41,765 nucleotides of DNA from the NCBI GenBank assembly GCA_023269675.1, contig JAHFSX010000047.1:1-41765 (forward strand). The letters run 5' to 3'. The position numbers and the translations under genes are program-made. Below are positions 1 through 7,289 of the stretch, piece by piece. Below the pieces are notes generated by a model. It had not been told where the DNA came from. It saw only the letters and a program-made list of their open reading frames with translations, and ran no database searches. The first letter of the stretch is position 1, and each line of letters opens with the position of its first letter. Source of the DNA: Verrucomicrobiota bacterium (GTDB lineage: Bacteria; Verrucomicrobiota; Kiritimatiellia; RFP12; UBA1067).

Positions 1-144
1 GTGACATCTCGTTCCTCATGGGTGCCGATTCTACCACGGTGTCCCGCATTTGACGGATGCGCCGGATTCCCGGACACTGCTTCTTCGGCTACGGTGTCCA
101 CGACTATGACATACCGCGACGTTGAGATTTTTTTTGGTTGGGTG

Positions 145-174
145 TTGACGCGCTCAGGCGTCAGGCGGTATAGT
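145..174 (+). promoter_or_regulatory. Sigma70-type promoter for the small peptide gene
   Basis: TTGACG at 145-150 and TATAGT at 169-174 are separated by 18 bases. Transcription would start near 181, about 20 bases before the ATG at 203. The sequence around it is visibly more AT-rich than the rest of the window. Positions 1-140 upstream hold no gene I can support. Confidence 0.6.
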
Positions 175-202
175 ATACAGGATTATACGAGTGAGGGTTT
201 TT

Positions 203-346
203 ATGGCTAAATCTGATTCTTTTGCAGCGACATCCAAGCAGCGCTTTGAAGTTGCCGACGCCAGCGAGGTCAAGCTGGGCGTGGGCGGGACGTTTAAAGC
301 CGAGCAGATCGGGACTTTGGGCGTCGGCTCCGGTGACGTGCCGTAA
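203..346 (+). CDS. Small 47-residue peptide, possible RiPP-type precursor
   Basis: I do not recognise a family. The ORF opens with ATG at 203, preceded by GAGGG at 193-197 (5-base spacing) and a strong promoter, and ends with TAA at 344-346. The product starts MAKSDSF, is charged in the middle (KQRFEVADASEVK) and has a glycine-rich C-terminal half (GVGGTF, then LGVGSGDVP at the end). It has no signal peptide and no cysteine. It lies 32 bases upstream of an HPr-kinase-like gene on the same strand. Relatives of that kinase are known from peptide-modification clusters, including lasso peptides whose precursor C-terminus is phosphorylated. A precursor-peptide role is therefore plausible but is inference from size, composition and neighbour only. 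Confidence 0.55.
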   Translation: MAKSDSFAATSKQRFEVADASEVKLGVGGTFKAEQIGTLGVGSGDVP

Positions 347-378
347 GTGCGCGTGCGCTTAACCCGAAGTCTGGCCCC

Positions 379-1254
379 ATGCCTGATCCGCAGCTAATAT
401 GTGACTTGGCGGATATACGTTTTATTTTTTCGGCGTTGCCCCCTGATGCTTTCAGCTCTTTCTTCAAGCCTTTTCTCTTTCAGGGCGGAGCTGTATCCGG
501 ATCCTGTTTTGTCGAGGTGGGCGGCGCCAGCCCGGAACTCTGCGCCCTGCGTGCGAAGGGGGCCTGGAACTTTTCGCAAAGGGGGGGGGCGGCCTGCCTC
601 CTGGGGGCGAACCCGGCCGGCGAGGTGATGTGGCGCATGACGGGCGAGTCCCCGTTCGGGCGTCTGCGTTTCGAGTGGCACCCGACCGCCTTTGAGGCGA
701 TGTACCGCAACGAGGCTTACGGCATGTACGGGATCATCGCCATCCTCGCGCTGGTGTTGCGGCTGCTGCCGCTCGGCGGCTTGGTGATGCACGGATCCGC
801 GCAGGTGGTGGACGGGCAGGGGATCATCTGCACCGGGCCCTCGGGCCGGGGCAAGAGCACGATCTCGCGGCTGTTCCACGGGTGCGGCGTGCCGGTGCTG
901 ACGGACGAGCGGCCGATCGTGCGGCCCTGCACGTCTCCAGAAGGCCCGGGCTTCCGCGTCTACGGCTCGCCCTGGCCGAGTTTGGGCGGTTTCGTGATGA
1001 ACGCCTCGGCCCCGCTCAAGAAGATCTACTTCATCGAGCACGGGCCGGAGCAGGTGATTGCCCCCCTGACGACGCGCGAGGCGGTCTTGCGCCTGCTCGA
1101 TGTGGCGCTGGTGCCATGGCTGGACGCGGCTTTTTTCGATCCGCTGATCCAGACGATGGAGGCGATCATCCGCACGGTGCCGCATGCCGTGCTGCGCTTC
1201 CGGCCCGACGCCACGGTAGTCGAGGCCGTGCGCCGCGATCTGGCCGCTTTTTAG
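379..1254 (+). CDS. HPr kinase/phosphorylase-like (HprK-related) ATPase
   Basis: This 291-residue protein carries an HprK-type P-loop at residues 153-161 (GPSGRGKST). The motif LTDE follows at 174-177 and GSPWP at about 196-200, in the order expected for HprK-related kinases (compare the usual GTPW). The histidine of LVMHGS just before the P-loop also fits. It lacks the N-terminal domain of true HprK and is not next to ptsH, so control of sugar transport is unlikely. Stand-alone kinases of this type are known beside PqqD-like proteins, nucleotidyltransferases and precursor peptides. No PqqD-like or radical SAM gene is visible here, but the left side of the locus is cut off. No good ribosome-binding site precedes the ATG at 379. 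Translation may depend on the peptide gene just upstream. Confidence 0.75.
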   Translation: MPDPQLICDLADIRFIFSALPPDAFSSFFKPFLFQGGAVSGSCFVEVGGASPELCALRAKGAWNFSQRGGAACLLGANPAGEVMWRMTGESPFGRLRFEWHPTAFEAMYRNEAYGMYGIIAILALVLRLLPLGGLVMHGSAQVVDGQGIICTGPSGRGKSTISRLFHGCGVPVLTDERPIVRPCTSPEGPGFRVYGSPWPSLGGFVMNASAPLKKIYFIEHGPEQVIAPLTTREAVLRLLDVALVPWLDAAFFDPLIQTMEAIIRTVPHAVLRFRPDATVVEAVRRDLAAF

Positions 1255-1323
1255 GATGGCAGGCGCGCCTCTTTAAAGATAAACTGTGCCTATTCATTTC
1301 CGAGCAGAAGAGAGGGCCGAAAC

Positions 1324-2505
1324 ATGGACGCGAAACTGACCGATAACGTTTTTTGGGTGGGGTACGTCGACTGGAGCGTGCGCGATTTCCACGGGTATAT
1401 CACGAGCCGTGGTTCGACTTACAACGCCTATCTGGTGAAGGCCGGGAAAACCGCGCTGATCGACACGGTGAAAGCCCCGTATGTGGCCGCGTTTCTCGAG
1501 AACGTCAAGGCCCAGGTGCCGCTGGAGCAGGTCGATTACATCGTCTGCAACCACGCCGAGCCGGATCACTCCGGCGGTCTGCCCGCAACCGTGCTGGCGT
1601 GCCCCAACGCGACGGTGCTCTGCAATGCCAAGTGCCGGGACGCGCTGGCGCACCACTACGATGTGAGCGGCTGGAAGTTCCAGGTGGTCAAAGACTCCGA
1701 GACGCTGCCGCTGGGCGGCAAGACCTTGCAGTTCTTCGACACGCCCATGGTGCACTGGCCGGAATCGATGGTCACCTATGTGGTCGAGGACGCGCTCCTC
1801 TTCTCGATGGACGCGTTCGGCCAGCACTACGCCTCGGGCTTCCGTTTCGACGACGAGTCGGACCTGTGCGAGGTGATGCAGGAGGCCAAGACCTACTACG
1901 CCAACATCGTGCTGCCGTATGGCCGTCCCGTCGCCTCGACGCTGGCGCGCCTGGGCGGACTCAAGCTCGCGATGGTCGCGCCGAGCCACGGCGTGATCTG
2001 GCGCAGCCATTTCGGAAAGATTCTGGAAGCCTATCAGGCCTGGATGGTGTGCAAGCCCGCGAAGAAGGTGGTCGTCACCTATTGCAGCATGTGGAACAGC
2101 ACGCGCGTGATGGCCGAGGCGGTCGCGGCGGGCGCGGAGGAGCTGCCGGTCGATGTCAAGCTGATCGACGTGAACGCGACCTCCGACACGCAGATTGTGA
2201 CCGAGGTGATGGACTGCGCGGCGTTCGCGGCGGGCTCCGCCACGCTGAACATGGGCCTGATGCCGCGCATGGCCGCCACGCTGACCTACCTGCGCGGGCT
2301 TAAGCCGGTCGGCAAAACCGGCTTCGCGTTCGGTTCCTTCGGCTGGGCGTCGAAGGGTGCGGAAGAGGTCGCGCAGTATCTGCAGGCGATGCAGATGAAG
2401 CCGGTGTGCGAACCGGTGACCTGCCGTTTCGCGCCGGACGCGGAGACGCTGGCCCAGTGCCGCGCCGCGGGCCGCGCGTTGGCGGAGGTCGCGCTGAAAG
2501 CCTAA
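1324..2505 (+). CDS. Flavodiiron protein (A-type flavoprotein, O2 or NO reductase)
   Basis: The 393-residue product has the two-domain layout of flavodiiron proteins. The N-terminal metallo-beta-lactamase domain shows the diiron ligands: H77, E79 and D81 in NHAEPDHSGG, a histidine in the MVHWPESM motif, an aspartate in LLFSMDAFGQH and a histidine in APSHGVIW. The C-terminal flavodoxin domain begins at about residue 250 with the FMN phosphate loop TYCSMWNSTR. There is no rubredoxin or flavin reductase extension, so a separate electron donor is needed. Such cytosolic enzymes reduce O2 to water or NO to N2O and protect anaerobes. AGAGGG at 1311-1316 is the ribosome-binding site, 7 bases from the ATG. 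The DsbD-like gene starts 12 bases downstream, so the two are probably co-transcribed. Confidence 0.92.
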   Translation: MDAKLTDNVFWVGYVDWSVRDFHGYITSRGSTYNAYLVKAGKTALIDTVKAPYVAAFLENVKAQVPLEQVDYIVCNHAEPDHSGGLPATVLACPNATVLCNAKCRDALAHHYDVSGWKFQVVKDSETLPLGGKTLQFFDTPMVHWPESMVTYVVEDALLFSMDAFGQHYASGFRFDDESDLCEVMQEAKTYYANIVLPYGRPVASTLARLGGLKLAMVAPSHGVIWRSHFGKILEAYQAWMVCKPAKKVVVTYCSMWNSTRVMAEAVAAGAEELPVDVKLIDVNATSDTQIVTEVMDCAAFAAGSATLNMGLMPRMAATLTYLRGLKPVGKTGFAFGSFGWASKGAEEVAQYLQAMQMKPVCEPVTCRFAPDAETLAQCRAAGRALAEVALKA

Positions 2506-2517
2506 AAGGGGGTGCCT

Positions 2518-4164
2518 ATGCGTCCGACCCGTCTGGCCTGTCTGACCCGTCTGACGAGAAGCCGTGTTGCCGCGCTGGCCGTGAGCGCGGCCTGCGCGGT
2601 GTGTGCGCAGCCCTTGCCGCCCTGGGGCGGCAGCCCGTTCGCGTTGACCGTCGAGCCGGTGGCGGTCACGGCGCAACACGTGGATGTGCGTGTCTCGCTG
2701 TCGGTTCCCGACAAACACATCCTCTATGCCGAGGCGCTGAAGGTCACTGCCGGCGCGGGCGTCACGGTCACCCCCCTGCAGGTGCCGCAGCCCGGCCAAA
2801 AGCCTGATCCCGTCGACCTCGCGAAGCAGGTCGCCGTTTACGCGCACGCCTACGCGTCGGTCTGGCGCTTGGCGCCGCGCGCGGCGGGGCTGCGGCTGAC
2901 CGTCGCGTACCAGGGATGCGACGACAAAGTCTGCTTCCTGCCTGAGACGCATGTCTTCCGCTTCGACGAGGCCGCGTCCCGGTTCGTGGAGACGGCCGCG
3001 GAGGACGCGGCGGCCGCGGTCCCGCCGGATGCGTCCGAGGGGGCGTGGGCACGGGGATTCGCCGTCGTGACCGGCGGCGGCTATATGGGCGCCGACGATT
3101 TTCTGGCGTTTCTCGATCAGGCGGAAGGCAAAGCCGCGGCCGGCTCCGCCGGCGCGGGGCTCGCCGGCTTCTTGCGCGATCCCGTGGTGTTCTTCCACCG
3201 GCACGGCATGCTGCTGACGCTGCTGCTGGTGCTGGTCGGCGGCGTGCTGCTGAACCTCACGCCCTGCGTGCTGCCGATGATTCCGATCAATCTGGCGATC
3301 ATCGGCGCGGGCGCGGGCACCCGCAGCCGCGGCTTCCTGTTGGGGTCGGCCTACGGCGCGGGCATGGTGCTGGTCTACGGCGGGCTGGGCTGGGTCATTC
3401 TCCGCAGCGGTCTCTTCTTCGGCGCGCTGCAGGCCTCGCCGTGGTTCAGCCTCGCGGTGGCCCTGGTTTTCGTCGCGCTGGCGCTGGCGCTGTTCGACGT
3501 GTTCGTCATCGACCTGGCGCGCTTCGTCTCGCCGAGCGGCGGCAGCCGGAAGGGCGCGCTGGCGGCCTTCTCGGCGGGCGCGCTCTCGGCGGTGCTGGCG
3601 GGCGCGTGCGTCGCGCCGGTGGTGCTGGCGGTTCTGCTGCTGGCCGGCTCGCTCTACGCCGGCGGTGCCGCGGGCGCGCAGTTCCTGCCGTTCGTGCTGG
3701 GGCTGGGCATGGCCTTGCCGTGGCCGTTCGCGGGCGCGGGGCTGTCGGTGCTGCCGAGCCCAGGGATGTGGATGGTGCGGGTGAAGCAGGCCTTCGGCGT
3801 GTTTCTCGTCCTGCTGGCGGCCTACTACTCCCATCTCGCCTGGGTCGGCTTTGCGCCCGCTTCGCGGGCGGCGCGCGAAGGGTCGGTCGCGGCGGGTGAC
3901 CGCGCGGCGTGGGAGGCCAAGGTCGCGCAGGCCCGCGGCGCGGGCAAGCCGCTGTTTGTGGACTTCTGGGCCACCTGGTGCAAGAACTGCGCGGTGATGG
4001 AGCGGACCACCTTCAAGGACCCGCGCGTCCAGGCGCGGCTGGCGGGCTACGTGGTCGTGAAGGTCCAGGCCGAGAAGCCCGACCGGAGCCCGGCCAAGGA
4101 GATGCTGGGCGCCTTCAAGGTGCGCGGCCTGCCGGGCTTCGTCGTGCTGAAGGACGCGCCATAG
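2518..4164 (+). CDS. dsbD: DsbD-like thiol:disulfide interchange protein with shortened thioredoxin domain
   Basis: Predicted 548 residues. DsbD passes electrons from cytoplasmic thioredoxin across the inner membrane to periplasmic thiol proteins. After a signal peptide comes a DsbD-alpha-like domain with the cysteine pair in YQGCDDKVCF (about C134 and C139). A CcdA-like membrane domain follows, with TPCVLPMIPI and a second cysteine in GACVAPVV. The last part is a thioredoxin-like domain with WATWCKNC. I chose ATG 2518 because AGGGGG at 2507-2512 sits 5 bases before it; an in-frame GTG at 2512 lies inside that site. The protein ends at GLPGFVVLKDAP, just after the cis-proline strand. It therefore lacks the final beta strand and helix normally seen in the gamma domain. 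Confidence 0.88.
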   Translation: MRPTRLACLTRLTRSRVAALAVSAACAVCAQPLPPWGGSPFALTVEPVAVTAQHVDVRVSLSVPDKHILYAEALKVTAGAGVTVTPLQVPQPGQKPDPVDLAKQVAVYAHAYASVWRLAPRAAGLRLTVAYQGCDDKVCFLPETHVFRFDEAASRFVETAAEDAAAAVPPDASEGAWARGFAVVTGGGYMGADDFLAFLDQAEGKAAAGSAGAGLAGFLRDPVVFFHRHGMLLTLLLVLVGGVLLNLTPCVLPMIPINLAIIGAGAGTRSRGFLLGSAYGAGMVLVYGGLGWVILRSGLFFGALQASPWFSLAVALVFVALALALFDVFVIDLARFVSPSGGSRKGALAAFSAGALSAVLAGACVAPVVLAVLLLAGSLYAGGAAGAQFLPFVLGLGMALPWPFAGAGLSVLPSPGMWMVRVKQAFGVFLVLLAAYYSHLAWVGFAPASRAAREGSVAAGDRAAWEAKVAQARGAGKPLFVDFWATWCKNCAVMERTTFKDPRVQARLAGYVVVKVQAEKPDRSPAKEMLGAFKVRGLPGFVVLKDAP

Positions 4165-4252
4165 CGTCTGAGACGGCCCGCGCGGACGCCCGCCCGCCAG
4201 GTGCGGTTACAGGCCCACGGCGCGCGAGCGTTCCCGCGAGCCGCCGATCGAC

Positions 4253-4273
4253 AACTCCTAACTTCTAACTCCT
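4253..4273 (+). repeat. Heptamer array A1 in the uvrA leader
   Basis: AAC recurs at 4253, 4260 and 4267, exactly 7 bases apart (units AACTCCT, AACTTCT, AACTCCT). The array is followed by CCTTATC and then the uvrA ATG at 4283. Its end reads CCTCCTTA, identical to the anti-Shine-Dalgarno tail of 16S rRNA. The complementary strand therefore carries a perfect Shine-Dalgarno sequence, while the coding strand has none. Confidence 0.75.
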
Positions 4274-4282
4274 CCTTATCCC

Positions 4283-7114
4283 ATGTCTGACATCATCATA
4301 ACCGGCGCGAGGCAACACAACCTCAAAAACGTGAACGTGCGCATTCCGCGCGATTCGCTGACCGTCGTGACGGGCCTCAGCGGTTCGGGCAAGTCCTCGC
4401 TGGCGTTCGACACGCTCTATGCCGAGGGCCAGCGGCGCTATGTCGAGAGCCTTTCGGCCTACGCGCGCCAGTTTCTGGACCAGATGCAGAAGCCCGAGGT
4501 GGATCACATCGAGGGGCTGTCGCCAGCGATCTCCATCGAGCAGCGCACCTCGGGCGGGAACCCGCGCTCCATCGTGGCGACGGTCACGGAGATCCACGAC
4601 TACCTGCGCCTGCTCTACGGCAGCATCGGCCAGGCGCACTGTCCCACCTGCGGCAAGCCCGTGGCGAAGCAGAGCGCGGAGCAGATCGTCGACCGGCTGC
4701 TCGCGCATAAGGCGGGGACGAAGCTGGTCCTGCTGGCGCCGCTGGTGCGCGGCCGCAAGGGGCGGCACGAGGAGGTGTTCGAGGCGATCCGCCGGCAGGG
4801 GTTCGCGCGGGTGCGCGTGGACGGCCAGATGCTGGCGCTGGACGACGTGCCGAAGCTCGACAAGAACAAGGCGCACACGATCGAGGCGGTGGTGGACCGC
4901 CTGCTGGTCGGCGACGGCATCCGCGCGCGGCTGACCGATTCGGTCGAGCTGACCCTGAAGCAGGGCGAGGGCATGATGCGCGTGCAGAGCATGCCGCCCG
5001 ACGGCAAGGAGAAGGAGGAGCTCTTCTCCGAAAAGAACGCGTGCGCGGATTGCTCGATCAGCTTCGAAGAGCTGAAGCCGCGGTCGTTCTCCTTCAACAG
5101 CCCCTACGGCGCGTGCCCGCTCTGCGCGGGGCTCGGCGCGCAGCTGGTGTTCGACGAGGAGCTGGTGGTGCCCGACCCGGAGCTCTCGCTGGCGGACGGC
5201 GCGATCCAGCCGTGGCGGCGGGGCGGCTTCCGCATGGTGGTCTACTACAAGCACCTGCTCAAGGCGGTGGCGGCCGCCTACGAGATCGACATGGACACGC
5301 CCTACAAGGAGCTGCCGGATGCCTTCAGGCAGGTGCTGCTGCACGGCTCGGGCGAAGAGCCTGTGACTTTGAAGTTCTGGATGCGCGGGGCCTGGCGCAA
5401 GACCGAGAAGCCGTTCGAGGGCGTGCTGCCGAGCCTGGTGCGGCGCTACAGCGAGTCGGAGATCGACGAGGTGCGCGAGAAGCTGCGTCAGTTCATGAGC
5501 AGCCAGATCTGCCCCGAGTGCCACGGCGCGCGGCTGCGCCCCGAGTCGCGCGCCTGCACGGTATACGGCAAATCGATCGTCGATGTGATGGCCATGACCG
5601 TCAAGCAGAGCCTGGCCTTTTTCAACGGGCTCGCGCTGACTCCCGCCGAGGAGAAGATCGTGGCCGAGGTGATGAAGGAGATCCGCCGCCGGCTGAAGTT
5701 CCTGTCCGACGTGGGGCTCGACTACCTGTCGCTGGAGCGCGAGAGCTCGACCCTTTCAGGCGGCGAGATGCAGCGCATCCGCTTGGCGACGCAGATCGGT
5801 TCGGGGCTGGTGGGCGTGCTGTACGTGATGGACGAGCCGACCATCGGCCTGCACCCGCGCGATAACGAGCGGCTGATCGGCATGCTGCACCAGCTGCAGC
5901 AGCGCGGCAACACGGTGGTGATCGTCGAGCATGACGAGGAGATGATCCGCACAGCCGACTACATCGTGGATCTGGGGCCGGGCGCCGGGCGCGAGGGCGG
6001 CGAGGTGGTCTATCAGGGCGACTTCAAAGGGCTGATGGCGTGCGAGCGCTCGCAGACCGCGGAGTACCTCTCGGGACGCAAAAAAATCGAGCGGCCGGCC
6101 GAGCGGGTGAAGCCGGGCAAGGCCCGCCTGAAGATCACCGGGGCCTCCGAGAACAACCTCAAGAACATCGACGTGGAGATCCCGCTGGGCTGCTTCGTGT
6201 GCGTGACCGGCGTGTCCGGCTCGGGCAAGTCCACGCTGGTGAGCGACATCCTCAAGAACCACCTGTTCCGCACGCTCTACAGCTCGAAGGAGAAGCCCGG
6301 CGCGTTCAAGAAGATCACGGGCGTGGAGCTGCTGGACAAGGTGATCGAGATCGACCAGAGCCCGATCGGCCGCACGCCGCGCAGCAACCCGGTCACCTAC
6401 ACGGGCGCCTTCACGCCGATGCGCGAGCTGTTCGCGGCGACCGCGGCCTCTAAGGTGCGCGGCTACGGGCCGGGCCGTTTCAGCTTCAACGTCAAAGGCG
6501 GCCGGTGCGAGGTGTGCAAGGGCGACGGCATGCGCTGCCTCGAGATGCACTTCCTGCCGGACGTGTATGTCACCTGTGAGCAGTGTAACGGACAGCGCTA
6601 CAACAAAGAGACGCTGGAGATCCGCTACGGCGGCAAGAACATCGCCGAAGTGCTGGACCTGACCGTCGAAGACGCGCTGGAGTTCTTCCAGGCCGTGCCG
6701 ATGATCGCCAACAAGCTGCGCACGCTCTCGGAGGTCGGTTTGGGTTACGTGCGGCTGGGGCAGTCCTCGACCACGCTTTCGGGCGGCGAGGCGCAGCGCA
6801 TCAAGCTGGCGGGCGAACTTTCCAAACGCGCGACCGGCAAGACGCTCTACCTGCTGGACGAGCCGACGACCGGACTGCATTTCGCGGACGTCCACAAGCT
6901 GCTGGACCTGCTGCTGCGGCTGCGGGCCTCGGGCAACACCGTGGTGGTGATCGAGCACAATCTCGACGTGATCAAGTGCGCCGATCACATCATCGACCTC
7001 GGCCCCGGCGGCGGCGACGAGGGCGGCCGGCTGGTGGTCGCCGGCACACCCGAGCAGGTGGCGGCCTGCAAGGCCTCGTACACCGGTCAGTTCCTGAAAC
7101 AGCTGCTGGTCTAG
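4283..7114 (+). CDS. uvrA: UvrA, excinuclease ABC subunit A
   Basis: A full-length 943-residue UvrA, the DNA-damage sensor ATPase of nucleotide excision repair, which acts with UvrB and UvrC. The first Walker A is GLSGSGKSS at 31-39, followed by the family-typical stretch RRYVESLSAYARQFL. The first zinc finger is the CADC...CPLC pair near residues 255-280. Signature LSGGEMQRIRLA and Walker B YVMDEPTIGLHP complete the first ATPase. The second half has Walker A GVSGSGKST, the second zinc finger (CEVC...CEQC), LSGGEAQRIKLA and LLDEPTTGLH. The start is fixed by homology (MSDIIITGARQHNLKN). There is no Shine-Dalgarno sequence; the leader is occupied by a heptamer array. uvrB and uvrC are not in the window. 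Confidence 0.98.
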   Translation: MSDIIITGARQHNLKNVNVRIPRDSLTVVTGLSGSGKSSLAFDTLYAEGQRRYVESLSAYARQFLDQMQKPEVDHIEGLSPAISIEQRTSGGNPRSIVATVTEIHDYLRLLYGSIGQAHCPTCGKPVAKQSAEQIVDRLLAHKAGTKLVLLAPLVRGRKGRHEEVFEAIRRQGFARVRVDGQMLALDDVPKLDKNKAHTIEAVVDRLLVGDGIRARLTDSVELTLKQGEGMMRVQSMPPDGKEKEELFSEKNACADCSISFEELKPRSFSFNSPYGACPLCAGLGAQLVFDEELVVPDPELSLADGAIQPWRRGGFRMVVYYKHLLKAVAAAYEIDMDTPYKELPDAFRQVLLHGSGEEPVTLKFWMRGAWRKTEKPFEGVLPSLVRRYSESEIDEVREKLRQFMSSQICPECHGARLRPESRACTVYGKSIVDVMAMTVKQSLAFFNGLALTPAEEKIVAEVMKEIRRRLKFLSDVGLDYLSLERESSTLSGGEMQRIRLATQIGSGLVGVLYVMDEPTIGLHPRDNERLIGMLHQLQQRGNTVVIVEHDEEMIRTADYIVDLGPGAGREGGEVVYQGDFKGLMACERSQTAEYLSGRKKIERPAERVKPGKARLKITGASENNLKNIDVEIPLGCFVCVTGVSGSGKSTLVSDILKNHLFRTLYSSKEKPGAFKKITGVELLDKVIEIDQSPIGRTPRSNPVTYTGAFTPMRELFAATAASKVRGYGPGRFSFNVKGGRCEVCKGDGMRCLEMHFLPDVYVTCEQCNGQRYNKETLEIRYGGKNIAEVLDLTVEDALEFFQAVPMIANKLRTLSEVGLGYVRLGQSSTTLSGGEAQRIKLAGELSKRATGKTLYLLDEPTTGLHFADVHKLLDLLLRLRASGNTVVVIEHNLDVIKCADHIIDLGPGGGDEGGRLVVAGTPEQVAACKASYTGQFLKQLLV

Positions 7115-7157
7115 TGTGGCCCCTTAAATGGCCATACCTGAGCTTGGGTTTTTAGTG

Positions 7158-7212
7158 CCGCCTTTAGGCGGAAAGCGAGGCCGGAGTGACCTGAGATTCC
7201 GCCTAAAGGCGG
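7158..7212. repeat. Paired-hairpin repeat element with complementary tetraloops
   Basis: The 16 bases at 7158-7173 are the exact reverse complement of 7197-7212. Each arm is itself a small hairpin: a 5-bp CCGCC/GGCGG stem with loop TTTA on the left and TAAA on the right, so the loops are complementary too. It lies in the 175-bp gap between uvrA and the solute-binding protein gene and could end the uvrA transcript. The same stem-plus-TTTA design recurs at 12275-12288. Confidence 0.65.
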
Positions 7213-7289
7213 TCCTGCGAACGTGCGGGTTCCTGTTCATAAATTGCATTGGCAGGTACGCGGCGGGTTCTGCTACACTGCAAGGCAGT

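Noticed and set aside
1..125. Possible 3' end of a gene cut by the left edge (a frame ending at 123-125 with GHCFFGYGVHDYDIPRR before the stop)
   Set aside because: The same frame has a stop at 51-53 and the stretch is too short to place. It could be a decayed remnant, but nothing supports a call.
1294..3834. Long minus-strand frame of 846 codons opposite the flavodiiron and dsbD genes
   Set aside because: Arg/His/Gln-rich antisense shadow of high-GC coding sequence; the plus strand carries clear motifs.
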